In this document: one piece after another, positions 49,972 through 57,495 of the stretch
Numbering within the stretch: the first letter of the stretch is position 1
Layout of the letters: the number at the start of each line of letters is the position of its first letter
Source: Microbacterium enclense
GTDB taxonomy: Bacteria > Actinomycetota > Actinomycetes > Actinomycetales > Microbacteriaceae
Length of the DNA: 64,000 nt
Assembly: GCF_004022425.1 (NCBI RefSeq)
Contig: NZ_RBZY01000004.1
Coordinates: 35,012 to 99,011 of the forward strand
Direction of reading: 5' to 3'
Program-made: the position numbers and the translations under genes
The notes under the pieces: model-generated
What the model was told of the DNA's origin: nothing
Seen by the model: the letters and a program-made list of their open reading frames with translations, nothing else
Databases searched by the model: none

Positions 49972-51101
49972 GGTCCGACCTCCTTCCACAGGTCATCGAC
50001 GTGCTGATCCAGGGGCGCCGGAAGCGACGGCAGCGCGGGGTCGGAGGCGGGAGCCGGTGAAGTGAGCGCAACCGCGGCGGCGACGCCGCCGACGGCGAGG
50101 ACGACGGCGATTACGGATGCCACGACGATCGCGCTCCGCCGGCCCCAGCGCCGCGAGTCCGCGACGGGGGCGAGAACACGCGTGCGGGTCAGTTCGTCGG
50201 GCTCCGAAGCACCGGACGGGACCGAACGGTCGAGCGGGACGGGCGGCTCCGACTCGCGCGGAATCGCGCGGAACTCGGCGCCGAGGGCAGCGGCATCCGG
50301 CCTCTGCGCCGGATCGATCGCCGTCATGCGTGACAGGAGGTCACGCCAGGACGCCGGGAGGTCCTCGGGGATGTCGGGCGGGGACACCAGGCGCGCCGCG
50401 AGCGCTTCGTGCGGGGTCCGCCCGCCGAACGGGCGTCGCCCGGTGAGGGCTTCCAGCAGCACGAGCCCGAGCGCGTACACATCGCTCGCCGGGGCCGCCG
50501 GCATGCCCCGCGCCTGCTCGGGGCTGAGATACGCGGCGGTGCCGATCACCGTGTCGGCCCGCGTGACTCGTGTCGCGCCCACGAGCGCAGCGATGCCGAA
50601 GTCGGCGAGCGTCGCCCGCGCCCGTTCGCCCGTGTGAGCGGGCGGACGCAGGAGGATGTTCGACGGCTTGACGTCGCGGTGCACGATGCCACGGGAGTGC
50701 ACCACCGACAGGGCCTCGGCGATCTCGCGACCGTAGCGCGCGACATCCGCAGCCGGGAGGGGACCGCGGCCGATGAGATCCGTGAGCGTGGGACCGGCGA
50801 TGAGTTCCATCGCGAGATACGTCGGCGTCGACGAGAGCCGAGCGTCGTACAGCGTGACCAACGACGGATGCGACAGCGAGGCGAGGAGGCGGATCTCCGA
50901 CCGCACGCGTGCGGCATCCGCGGGATCCGCCCCGTCACCGATCATGATCTTCAGCGCGACGGTGCGACCCAGCGCGGTGTCGACCGCCTCGTAGACGCGC
51001 GAGTATCCGCCGGTGCCGAGAACGCGGCCGAGACGGTAACGCCCGTCGAAGAGGCTGTCGGCCGCAGGGTCGGCGGGCTGGGTCGTATCGGTGTCGGTCA
51101 T
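49968..51101 (-). CDS. Hanks-type serine/threonine protein kinase
   Basis: 377 residues. The kinase domain (about 20-275) is complete: YRLGRVLGTGGYSRVYEAVD (glycine loop), VALKIM (Lys), IVHRDVKPSNILL (catalytic Asp), LADFGIAAL (DFG) and GTAAYLSPEQARG. A membrane helix at about 325-347 leaves only some 30 residues outside, ending LDQHVDDLWKEVGP, without PASTA repeats. It is the first gene of a three-gene operon with a lipoprotein and a transglutaminase. The small outer tail could dock with the lipoprotein (inference). The ATG has GAGGA six bases upstream. Confidence 0.93.
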   Translation of the reverse strand: MTDTDTTQPADPAADSLFDGRYRLGRVLGTGGYSRVYEAVDTALGRTVALKIMIGDGADPADAARVRSEIRLLASLSHPSLVTLYDARLSSTPTYLAMELIAGPTLTDLIGRGPLPAADVARYGREIAEALSVVHSRGIVHRDVKPSNILLRPPAHTGERARATLADFGIAALVGATRVTRADTVIGTAAYLSPEQARGMPAAPASDVYALGLVLLEALTGRRPFGGRTPHEALAARLVSPPDIPEDLPASWRDLLSRMTAIDPAQRPDAAALGAEFRAIPRESEPPVPLDRSVPSGASEPDELTRTRVLAPVADSRRWGRRSAIVVASVIAVVLAVGGVAAAVALTSPAPASDPALPSLPAPLDQHVDDLWKEVGP

Positions 51102-51135
51102 GCGTGTCCTCGGGGCGGCCGCCCCCGGCGGGATG

Positions 51136-51390
51136 TCAGACGAGGTCGTCGTTCGACGACCGCGTGGTCGAACGGGTGACCTGTGCGCCACCGGCCCCCT
51201 CGGTGCGGGTCACGGTGTCGGTCTGCCGACGACGAGCCAGCAGGACCACGCCGATGATCGCCACGATCACGCCGGCGCCGATCATGATGTAGCCGATGGT
51301 CGTGAAGTCGACGAACTCGTTGGGAAGATCCACGGCGAACGCGAGGATGGCGCCGATGACGATCAGCGCGATTCCAGCTCCGATGCTCAT
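51136..51390 (-). CDS. DUF6458 family small membrane protein
   Basis: 84 residues with two membrane helices (about 3-22 and 33-53) in the pattern MSIGAGIALIVIGAILAFAV and IGYIMIGAGVIVAIIGVVLL, followed by a charged tail with QTDTVTRTEG. This is the DUF6458 family of actinobacteria; its function is unknown. The ATG has AAAGGA six bases upstream. It lies 35 bases upstream of the kinase gene on the same strand. Confidence 0.82.
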   Translation of the reverse strand: MSIGAGIALIVIGAILAFAVDLPNEFVDFTTIGYIMIGAGVIVAIIGVVLLARRRQTDTVTRTEGAGGAQVTRSTTRSSNDDLV

Positions 51391-51507
51391 GACAGGTCCT
51401 TTCGGGAGGGCGATGGAGCCAGGATGGCATCCGCCCCGCGAACGGGCGGAAGGTCTTGACAACGGGGGCGTGGGGCGGGTTGCGGCGCTCCCCGACGTGC
51501 GGAGGCT

Positions 51508-51584
51508 GCGAGAACAGGGTCTGGCGCCGGAACAGGCCGATGCGGCCGGGATCACCCTGTTGTCGGCGCGAAGCCTGTTCTCGC
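51508..51584. repeat. spaced 11-bp inverted repeat near tRNA-Arg
   Basis: GCGAGAACAGG (51508-51518) and CCTGTTCTCGC (51574-51584) are perfect inverted arms 55 bases apart in a 261-base noncoding stretch (51391-51651). A long folded RNA or a remnant element is possible; nothing else explains it. Confidence 0.5.
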
Positions 51585-51607
51585 GGCGTGCGCGAGCGCG
51601 CAGACGA

Positions 51608-51648
51608 CGAAGGCTCCGATCCTCGCGGACGAGTGATCGGAGCCTTCG
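51608..51648 (-). terminator. terminator of tRNA-Arg
   Basis: CGAAGGCTCCGATC (51608-51621) pairs perfectly with GATCGGAGCCTTCG (51635-51648), 14 bp with a 13-base loop, starting three bases beyond the 3' CCA of the minus-strand tRNA gene. Confidence 0.85.
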
Positions 51649-51651
51649 CGG

Positions 51652-51727
51652 TGGTGCCCCCGACAGGAATCGAACCTGCGACCTTTGGTACCGGAAACCA
51701 ACGCTCTATCCCCTGAGCTACGGAGGC
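51652..51727 (-). tRNA. tRNA-Arg (anticodon CCG)
   Basis: On the minus strand the acceptor 5' arm GCCTCCG pairs with CGGGGGC (one G-U), the D arm is GCTC-AGGGGATA-GAGC, the anticodon stem TTGGT/ACCAA encloses loop TTCCGGT with anticodon CCG, and the T arm GCAGG-TTCGAAT-CCTGT carries the invariant TTCGA. The 3' CCA is encoded (51654-51652). It reads CGG arginine codons. A strong terminator follows. Confidence 0.97.
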
Positions 51728-51781
51728 GGACCGGTCAAGATTAGCATCGCGGCGGATGCGCGCCCGACCGGCGTGAGGCGG

Positions 51782-51955
51782 TCACTCCTCGCCGATGACC
51801 CCGATGCCGGTGGCCTGATGGTCGGCGTTCGGGTCGTCGCCGGACGGCGCCTTCGACTGCTCGTCGACGTCGTTCGTCTGGCTGGGGGCCACCGTCTCGT
51901 CGTCGCCGAGGTCTTCGGCGCCGTCGGCGGGGGCGGTGTTCTGCGAATCGCTCAT
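51782..51955 (-). CDS. small acidic hypothetical protein (57 aa)
   Basis: Reads MSDSQNTAPADGAEDLGDDE and continues as an Asp/Glu/Ser/Gln-rich, probably disordered chain ending GIGVIGEE, with no aromatic residue and no Cys. GGAAGGA six to seven bases before the ATG is a strong ribosome binding site, which supports real translation. It lies just upstream of the tRNA-Arg gene on the same strand. A protein of similar character is encoded at 55841-56002. No function is known to me. Confidence 0.65.
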   Translation of the reverse strand: MSDSQNTAPADGAEDLGDDETVAPSQTNDVDEQSKAPSGDDPNADHQATGIGVIGEE

Positions 51956-52038
51956 GGGTCGTCCTTCCTACGCGAACCCCCAGCGTCGCAGGGCAGGCCC
52001 GACGATCGCAGAGGCTTGACCCGCGGGCCGCCACCCGT

Positions 52039-52479
52039 TCAGCGGCGGTCGCGCATCCATCCACGCAGGCGTCCGACGAACGGGCGGGTGAGCGCGACAC
52101 GGCGACCCGCAGCGGTGACGATCAGCCGAGCGTCCTCCGCGACGGCCTCACCCCGCACGTAGGCCGCACCGATGGCGACGTAGGTGTGCAGCAGCATCGC
52201 CGCCTCCGCGCGGGTGGACGTCGCATCGTCCAGGCGGGCGCGATGGCCCGAGTCGACCCGCACCGAGAACCACCGGGTGCCGGGCGTGGAGACGACCGCC
52301 CACCGCTCCCCCACCGAGAACCGCACGAACGCGTCGCCGTCGGAGACGCCGGTCGCGGGCGCCAGGTCGGCGTACGCGTCGACGAGGCCCTCGAGCGTGG
52401 CCAACGCCTCCGCGGCGGTGACGAAGTCGGCCCGGCCCGCGCTGAGTCCGCCCCACTCGAATCTCCGGTCGGAGGTCAT
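52039..52479 (-). CDS. hypothetical protein (146 aa)
   Basis: A soluble alpha/beta protein with no recognised domain. AEALATLEGLVDAYADLAPA suggests an amphipathic helix and FVRFSVGERWAVVSTPGTRWFSVRVDSG a beta-sheet run, followed by a basic C-terminus (PFVGRLRGWMRDRR). The start is uncertain: ATG 52479 was chosen because upstream codons look non-coding, but the ribosome binding site is weak. It diverges from the DUF5684 gene at 52579. Its neighbours give no hint of function. Confidence 0.6.
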   Translation of the reverse strand: MTSDRRFEWGGLSAGRADFVTAAEALATLEGLVDAYADLAPATGVSDGDAFVRFSVGERWAVVSTPGTRWFSVRVDSGHRARLDDATSTRAEAAMLLHTYVAIGAAYVRGEAVAEDARLIVTAAGRRVALTRPFVGRLRGWMRDRR

Positions 52480-52578
52480 GGCATCCCGGCGCGGAAAACG
52501 ATCGACATGACGCGAGCGTAGCGGCCACCGCACTGACCGACCCGCATCCGGTGCGGTCGTGCCCCTACGATGAGCGGC

Positions 52579-52971
52579 ATGCTGACCTCCTCGCCGAACA
52601 CCATCTTCGACCAGACGTCGATCTTCGCACTGAACACCACCAACTCATTGATCGGGTTCGCGGTCTACGTCCTCATGGTCGTCGCCCTGTGGCGCATCTT
52701 CTCGAAGGCCGGATACCCGGGCTGGCTCGCCATCATCCCGATCGTGAACGCCATCTTCCTCGTGAAGGTCGCCGGGTTCTCGGGGTGGATGTCGCTGCTC
52801 TACCTCATCCCGATCGTGAACATCGTCTTCCACATCATCGTCGCGATCCGCCTCGGCCGAGCCTTCGGTCACGGCGGGGTCTTCTCGTTCTTCCTGCTGG
52901 TGGTGTTCTGGATCATCGGGTACCTCATCGTCGGGTTCAGCGACGACCAGTACCGTTCCGAGCGCATCTGA
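52579..52971 (+). CDS. DUF5684 family membrane protein
   Basis: 130 residues with three to four hydrophobic segments. The block VALWRIFSKAGYPGWLAIIPIVNAIFLVKVAGFSGW is the DUF5684 signature (read here over residues 37-72) and parallels VFEKAGVQGKWRAWVPIYN in the protein at 21107-21799. The function is unknown. The ATG at 52579 lies seven bases after TACGAT (52566-52571), a leaderless signature, whereas the earlier in-frame ATG at 52570 overlaps that box. It is convergent with the next gene. Confidence 0.82.
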   Translation: MLTSSPNTIFDQTSIFALNTTNSLIGFAVYVLMVVALWRIFSKAGYPGWLAIIPIVNAIFLVKVAGFSGWMSLLYLIPIVNIVFHIIVAIRLGRAFGHGGVFSFFLLVVFWIIGYLIVGFSDDQYRSERI

Positions 52972-52984
52972 GACGCGGGACGAC

Positions 52985-53617
52985 TCAGGACGAGCGGAAG
53001 ATCTCGACGCTCTGAGGACGGTCGGTCGCTGCGGCGATCAGGGCGACGATGCCGAGGCCCAGCGTGGGGGCGAGGGGCCCGATCCAGCCGATCATCCCGG
53101 CCGCCACGAGCACCGACTGGTCGGCTCCCGCGGCGCCGAGGGCCACCCACACGATCTGGACGAGGACGGCGCTGCCGACGCTGATCGCCAGCGCCCACAG
53201 GGGGGCCCAGCGCCACTGCGCGGGCACAGCACCCAGTCGCGCGATCTGCGTCGCAGCGATCACCCCCGCCGCGATCGACACGACCGAGCCCGTCCAGCTG
53301 ACGGCGAACGCCATCCATGCGGTGGACGGCGCGGAGGACACGACCTGGACCGGCGTGAGGACGTACGAGATGTTCACGACGAGGGGCGCGAGCGCGACGA
53401 CGATCAGCGCCGTCAGACCGAGGGGTCGTCGGGCCACGACGCTTCCCTCGGGTCGCAGGCCGATCGCGAAGACCAGGATGCCGAGACCCCACAGGACATC
53501 GATGAGGGTCTGGGTCGCCATCGCCGACCCGGCCATCTGCGCCACCCCGAGCCGGACGATCCCGCACACCGCGAGCAGGATGCCGCCGACGCGCCACGTT
53601 GTTCTGCGCTTGCCCAT
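52985..53617 (-). CDS. hypothetical multipass membrane protein (210 aa)
   Basis: About five to six hydrophobic helices alternate with short loops; the start is MGKRRTTWRVGGILLAVCGIV and the C-terminus ends ATDRPQSVEIFRSS. No family is recognised. The ATG lies six bases after TAGGGT (53629-53624), matching the leaderless pattern. It stands alone between a convergent DUF5684 gene and an unrelated hypothetical gene upstream. Confidence 0.7.
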   Translation of the reverse strand: MGKRRTTWRVGGILLAVCGIVRLGVAQMAGSAMATQTLIDVLWGLGILVFAIGLRPEGSVVARRPLGLTALIVVALAPLVVNISYVLTPVQVVSSAPSTAWMAFAVSWTGSVVSIAAGVIAATQIARLGAVPAQWRWAPLWALAISVGSAVLVQIVWVALGAAGADQSVLVAAGMIGWIGPLAPTLGLGIVALIAAATDRPQSVEIFRSS

Positions 53618-53658
53618 GGCCTCACCCTACGGGGGCGACAGCGGGCTGAGAGGCGGTG

Positions 53659-53982
53659 TCAGGCCTGCGTGGGCTGATCGAAATCCCAGTCGACCGGCTC
53701 GTCGTCGTCGTCCGCGGCTACCGGCTCGACGACGCGGAGCCCGGACCGCGGGAACAGGCGGTGGTTGCGCAGATCCTCCGACCACGCGCTGAAATCCGGC
53801 TCCTCGCCGTCCCAGTCCATCGGAGCGGAGAGCACGTCATTGCCGACGCCGATGACGAGCTCGGCCTGCCCGACCTTGTGGTCCTCCGTCACGATCGGGA
53901 TGCTGACGGCCTCCGCCTGGCCCTCTTTCGCCACAGCGGCGGTCAACTCGACGAGCGACTTCGCGACGTCATCGGTCGTCAT
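53659..53982 (-). CDS. hypothetical acidic protein (107 aa)
   Basis: A small protein with a helical start (MTTDDVAKSLVELTAAVAKE), a beta-rich centre (SIPIVTEDHKVGQAELVIGVGN) and an acidic tail (VVEPVAADDDDEPVDWDFDQ). No known domain. The ATG at 53982 has GGAG eight bases upstream; an in-frame ATG at 54015 would add 11 residues. Neighbours are unrelated. Confidence 0.6.
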   Translation of the reverse strand: MTTDDVAKSLVELTAAVAKEGQAEAVSIPIVTEDHKVGQAELVIGVGNDVLSAPMDWDGEEPDFSAWSEDLRNHRLFPRSGLRVVEPVAADDDDEPVDWDFDQPTQA

Positions 53983-54085
53983 CACCGTTTCTCCGGCGTA
54001 CGTCACACATCTCATGCGCCTAGCCTGACGTCCGCGGGCCGGGGCCGAAGCCGGGTTGCGCGTGATCCGGTGGGTGGGATACGCG

Positions 54086-54265
54086 TCAGTCCCGCCGCTG
54101 GGCGGAGCGGAACATCGCGGCATCCAATTCGAACCAGACCGCGCGCACGGTGTCGAACTCGGCGAACCGCTCGGGAGCAGGTTCGTCGAGAATGAGGCGG
54201 TAACCGCGCGGGAGGTCGTCCACGTGCTGTCCGTCGCGCGGGCCGCCGACGAGCACGTAGATCAC
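54086..54265 (-). CDS. small hypothetical protein coupled to MarR regulator (59 aa)
   Basis: Reads MIYVLVGGPRDGQHVDDLPR and continues through RYLILDEPAPERF-like sequence (GYRLILDEPAPERFAEFDT) to SAQRRD. The GGPRDGQ-x-DLP pattern resembles short actinobacterial and phage proteins of unknown function. Its GTG overlaps the stop of the MarR gene (GTGA), so translation is coupled. It is shorter than 60 codons and easily missed. A role with the regulator is inferred only from coupling. Confidence 0.62.
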   Translation of the reverse strand: MIYVLVGGPRDGQHVDDLPRGYRLILDEPAPERFAEFDTVRAVWFELDAAMFRSAQRRD

Positions 54266-54816
54266 GGCGACGCGGCGGTTCCGGCGTCGACGGCCACTCC
54301 GTCGACCGCGTCGCTCATTCGGTGGAGGAAGCTCACGACCACGGCGGATTCTTCCGGCGACATGTCGATCACCGCGGCGAGCATGCGGTCGTGCATGTTG
54401 CCGAGGGTCTCGCGCACCTCGGCGTGCGCGCGTTCCGTCGCGTGCACGAAGATGCTGCGACGGTCGTCGGGGTTGGCCGTTCGCGCGATGTGGCCGGAGC
54501 GCTCCAGCCGGTCGAGGATGGCCGTCGTGGACGCCGTCGACAGACCCAGGTACCTCGTCAACTCGCCGGGGCGCACGTTCCGCCCCGGTTCGCGCAGAAG
54601 GTAGCGCAGAACCAGGAGTTCGTTCTCCCCCATCGACATGGACTCGCGGGTCCGCCGACGCATCGCGAGTTCGGCGGCGCGGTAGACGCGCAGGGCCTCG
54701 AGAACCGCCTTGGTGCGCACCCGTCGATCGGCCGGCTCTTCGCCGTACCAGTAGGTGCGCGAGTCATGGTCTCCGTCGGGAGAGAGGCTCGGCGACACCG
54801 CACGCACGTCCGTCAT
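54262..54816 (-). CDS. MarR family transcriptional regulator
   Basis: 184 residues. A winged helix domain (about 60-135) shows SMGENELLVLRYLLREPGRN, LTRYLGLSTASTTAILDRLERSG (recognition helix) and HIARTANPDDRRSIFVHAT (wing), flanked by dimer helices. The N-terminus has an extra 40 residues. It diverges from the DUF7882 gene; the 115-base gap between them holds a MarR-like palindrome. It probably represses itself and the divergent cluster; the effector is unknown. Confidence 0.9.
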   Translation of the reverse strand: MTDVRAVSPSLSPDGDHDSRTYWYGEEPADRRVRTKAVLEALRVYRAAELAMRRRTRESMSMGENELLVLRYLLREPGRNVRPGELTRYLGLSTASTTAILDRLERSGHIARTANPDDRRSIFVHATERAHAEVRETLGNMHDRMLAAVIDMSPEESAVVVSFLHRMSDAVDGVAVDAGTAASP

Positions 54817-54863
54817 GGTGTTCGCCCCTTGCTGTCGATCCTGCGATCATACAGTGAAACAAA

Positions 54864-54878
54864 TAGTTCGACAAACTA
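54864..54878. promoter_or_regulatory. candidate MarR operator
   Basis: TAGTTCGACAAACTA is a 15-base imperfect palindrome (TAGTT/AACTA arms) in an unusually AT-rich patch between the divergent MarR and DUF7882 genes. MarR proteins usually bind such 15-20 base palindromes beside their own gene. It is inferred from position and symmetry. Confidence 0.55.
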
Positions 54879-54931
54879 GTTACTAAGCGAGTATGTTCTT
54901 CATACAGCTAAACCAACGAAGGGAGTTCCTC

Positions 54932-55300
54932 ATGGGCCACCTCTACTACGCCACGTCGGCGGAGCCCATCCGTGTTCCGGACCGTCTCCTCTCGCACCTC
55001 AAGGTGGTCGTGGCGACCAAGCTCCGTCGCAGCGAGAGCTTCACCCTGAGCTGGACCCACGTCGACGGCGCCCCCGGTCGTTCCACCCTTTGGCTCCAGC
55101 CCGCCATTCCCCTCCGCTTCGTCTTCGACAGCGCCGAGCCGGAGCAGCTCGACGCTCGAACGCTCAAGGACATGGCCGATATGGCCAACTCGTCGGCCGG
55201 CCTCATCATCGCTCTCGACGCCGAGATCCCCGCCGCGACGACTCCGACCCGTACATCCGCCCCCGCGGCGCACCGCACGGCGCTGCGAAAGGCGGCCTGA
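54932..55300 (+). CDS. DUF7882 family protein
   Basis: 122 residues. MGHLYYATSAEPIRVPDRLLSHLKVVVATKLRRSESF matches (over residues 1-37) the short Microbacteriaceae family DUF7882, sometimes mislabelled ATP-dependent DNA ligase although it has no ligase domain. A beta-rich core with STLWLQPAIPLRFVF is followed by a Thr/Ala-rich tail. GAAGGGAG before the ATG is a good ribosome binding site. It starts a cluster with a membrane-anchored protein and a 33-residue ORF, divergent from MarR. Confidence 0.82.
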   Translation: MGHLYYATSAEPIRVPDRLLSHLKVVVATKLRRSESFTLSWTHVDGAPGRSTLWLQPAIPLRFVFDSAEPEQLDARTLKDMADMANSSAGLIIALDAEIPAATTPTRTSAPAAHRTALRKAA

Positions 55301-55301
55301 G

Positions 55302-55643
55302 ATGTCCACGACCATCGCGGCATCCCTCGCGCCCCTGTCCGCCGCACGCGTGACGTGGGCCAAGGTCGACTCCGGGTTCTGGGTCGCTCATCGCGGCGGC
55401 GAGTACTACGGCTGCGTCGACAGTGTGTCGGGCGGCTTCGTCTCCCGCGACGCGCACGGCATTCCCATCGGGCGCTACGACGCTCTCGATGCGGCGAAGG
55501 CCTCCCTGCGGACGACCGCCGACCCGATCAACACCGCGCGTCGCCGTCGCGCCGAACGGGCGACCGCCGTCCTGGCCACCACCGCCGGTACCGCCGCACT
55601 CGCCTTCGCACTCACCGCCGGCGCACTCGCGCCGTACCTGTGA
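55302..55643 (+). CDS. hypothetical tail-anchored membrane protein (113 aa)
   Basis: A soluble N-terminal part (VTWAKVDSGFWVAHRGGEYY, then GFVSRDAHGIPIGRYDALDAA) is followed by a basic stretch (RRRRAERA) and a single C-terminal hydrophobic helix (about 88-110), suggesting tail anchoring with the bulk in the cytoplasm. No family is recognised. The ATG is one base after the DUF7882 stop with GAAAGG upstream, so the two are coupled. Confidence 0.68.
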   Translation: MSTTIAASLAPLSAARVTWAKVDSGFWVAHRGGEYYGCVDSVSGGFVSRDAHGIPIGRYDALDAAKASLRTTADPINTARRRRAERATAVLATTAGTAALAFALTAGALAPYL

Positions 55644-55741
55644 GCGCCGCGATGCTCGTCGACCTGCGCGACGAGGCGGACGACGTCGAGGATGCCGCTC
55701 GAGCCGAGTTCGCACAGCGCTACGGCGTGTCGCCGCTCTGA
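55640..55741 (+). CDS. possible 33-residue microprotein
   Basis: A GTG-started ORF reading MSAAMLVDLRDEADDVEDAA and continuing RAEFAQRYGVSPL. Its GTG overlaps the stop of the preceding gene (GTGA), and codon use is normal for the genome (GAC, CTG, CGC, third-position GC). The sequence predicts one acidic amphipathic helix. It is the third member of the DUF7882 cluster if real. It could also be a chance ORF. Confidence 0.45.
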   Translation: MSAAMLVDLRDEADDVEDAARAEFAQRYGVSPL

Positions 55742-55840
55742 TGGCGCACCCCGCGAGACGCCACCCCCTGGACAGCACATCGGCCGTGTGGGACCGTTCC
55801 CCGGACGCCGCATCTCGGCGTTCGACGAAGGGATAGCCCC

Positions 55841-56002
55841 GTGACAGATCACGCTTCCACCGACCGCCCCGACGACGCGGACGCGCCCGACCCCGGCTCC
55901 AACGGCGCAGGTTCCGAGTCGCCGGAAGAAGGTGCCGCCGCTCAGCGCGACGCCGACGAGGCTGCCGACACGAACGCATCGCCCGGGGGCGAGATCAACT
56001 GA
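55841..56002 (+). CDS. small acidic hypothetical protein (53 aa)
   Basis: A GTG-started ORF, MTDHASTDRPDDADAPDPGS and on to TNASPGGEIN, rich in Asp, Glu, Ala, Ser and Pro, without aromatic residues and probably disordered. AAGGGA eight bases upstream is a fair ribosome binding site. It resembles in character the 57-residue protein at 51782-51955. It is convergent with the FAD oxidoreductase gene. Confidence 0.55.
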   Translation: MTDHASTDRPDDADAPDPGSNGAGSESPEEGAAAQRDADEAADTNASPGGEIN

Positions 56003-56019
56003 TCCTCCCGCCGCCCCGG

Positions 56020-57495
56020 TCAGGCCTCAGCGAGCTGATCGGGGCGCGGGGCGAGGTCGGGACGCAGACGCGTACCGAACTCGTGGCGCAGCGCGCTGAG
56101 CGCGGCCTGCCAGCCGGCGAGTCCGTGCACGCCAGGACCCGGGCTCGTCGAGGACGAGCACAGATAGACGCCCGGCACCGGGGTGCGCCACGGGTCGGGG
56201 CGGTAGACGGGTCGCCCGATCAGCTGTGTCAGCGACGGCGCACCGGCCGAGATATCGCCTCCCGGGAAGTTCGGGTTCCAGGCGGCGATATCCACCGCCG
56301 TTCGTGACGCCGACGCCAGGATGGTGTCGCGGAAGCCGGGAGCGAACCGTTCGATCTGGGCGATGATCGCCTCCTCGCGGTCGGCTGTGCTCCCCGCCGG
56401 CACGTGCGTGTAGGCCCACAGCACGTGGCGACCCTCCGGGGCTCGGGTGGCGTCGAAGAGCGACGGCTGCGCGACGAGCACGTAGGGGGCCTCCGACAGT
56501 TCGCCGCGCTCCACGGCGTTCTCCGCCGCGGCGATCTCCGCCCGGGTCCCGCCGACGTGCACGGTGCCGGCGGATGCCACAGCGGGATCGGCCCAGGGCA
56601 CCGGGCCCGACAGCGCGAAATCGACCTTGGCCACCCCGCCCCCGTAGCGGAAGCGCTCGAGCGCGCGGCGGTAGCCGAACGGCATCCGGTCTTTCATGAG
56701 TCGGAGCAGAGTCCGCGGGGTGACGTCGAGGAGGACGGCCCGCGCGGGGGGAAGCTGACGGAGATCGGTGACATCGACGCCGGTGTGTACGACACCACCG
56801 TGCGCACGGAGATCCGCGATCATGGCGTCGGCGATGGACTGGCTCCCGCCGACCGGGATCGGCCACCCGCGCCCGTGCGCGTACGTCGCGAGGACGAGTC
56901 CGGCTCCGCCCGCCGCGATGCTCGGCTGGTGGAGGATCGAGTGCGCCGACACCCCGGTGATCATGGCGGGCGCGGTCTCTTCGCGGAACCGCGCGTTCCA
57001 CCAGGGACCCCCCTGTTCGAGGGAACGGAAGCCGAAGAAGAACGCCGCAAGAGGATCGCCGGGAATACGCAGCAGAGCGTTGCCGGTGAAATCCGCCACG
57101 CCGCGCAGGTGCGAGACGAGCGGGCCCATCAGCCGTGCGTACGCCCCGCCGTCGCGGCCGATCGACTCCGCCGTACGGTCGAGATCGCGGTAGGCGAGTC
57201 CCGCGCGGGCGCCGTCCAGCGGATGGGCGAACGACGCATCCGGGACGACGAACGGCACGCGACGTTCCAGGCCGAATTCGCGGAAGAACCAGGACTCCAG
57301 GGCGAGCGGATGAACCGCGGAGCCCAGGTCGTGACGGAAGCCGGGGAGAGTGAGCTCGCCCGTCGATGCCGCGCCGCCGAGCGAGGTCTGCCGCTCGTAC
57401 ACGGCGACGGACAGTCCGGAGCGGGCGAGGGTCACCGCGGCGGCGAGCCCATTGGGTCCCGATCCGACCACGATCGCGTCGTAGCTCTCGCTCAT
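56020..57495 (-). CDS. phytoene-desaturase-like FAD-dependent oxidoreductase
   Basis: 491 residues. The N-terminal dinucleotide-binding motif YDAIVVGSGPNGLAAAVTLA and VAVYERQTSLGGAASTGELT mark the CrtI-like amine oxidase/desaturase superfamily, and the C-terminal FAD motif PVPGVYLCSSSTSPGPGVHGLAGW is present. The substrate is unknown: it lacks carotenoid gene neighbours, and the closest context is the coupled SRPBCC gene (ATGA overlap). Similar pairs occur in mycobacteria. Lipid or polyketide oxidation is possible. Confidence 0.87.
   Translation of the reverse strand: MSESYDAIVVGSGPNGLAAAVTLARSGLSVAVYERQTSLGGAASTGELTLPGFRHDLGSAVHPLALESWFFREFGLERRVPFVVPDASFAHPLDGARAGLAYRDLDRTAESIGRDGGAYARLMGPLVSHLRGVADFTGNALLRIPGDPLAAFFFGFRSLEQGGPWWNARFREETAPAMITGVSAHSILHQPSIAAGGAGLVLATYAHGRGWPIPVGGSQSIADAMIADLRAHGGVVHTGVDVTDLRQLPPARAVLLDVTPRTLLRLMKDRMPFGYRRALERFRYGGGVAKVDFALSGPVPWADPAVASAGTVHVGGTRAEIAAAENAVERGELSEAPYVLVAQPSLFDATRAPEGRHVLWAYTHVPAGSTADREEAIIAQIERFAPGFRDTILASASRTAVDIAAWNPNFPGGDISAGAPSLTQLIGRPVYRPDPWRTPVPGVYLCSSSTSPGPGVHGLAGWQAALSALRHEFGTRLRPDLAPRPDQLAEA

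Noticed and set aside
51456..51716. Plus-strand ORF ending in PPTGIEPATFGTGNQRSIP
   Set aside because: It runs through the tRNA-Arg gene in antisense; this peptide is the familiar false protein produced by translating tRNA genes.
54932..55300. ATP-dependent DNA ligase
   Set aside because: The name sometimes attached to this short family is not supported: there is no nucleotidyl-transferase motif and the length is too short.
55741..55836. 31-codon ORF overlapping the stop of the microprotein candidate
   Set aside because: It uses several rare codons (AGA, ACA, TCT) and an Arg/Ser-rich, non-protein-like sequence.
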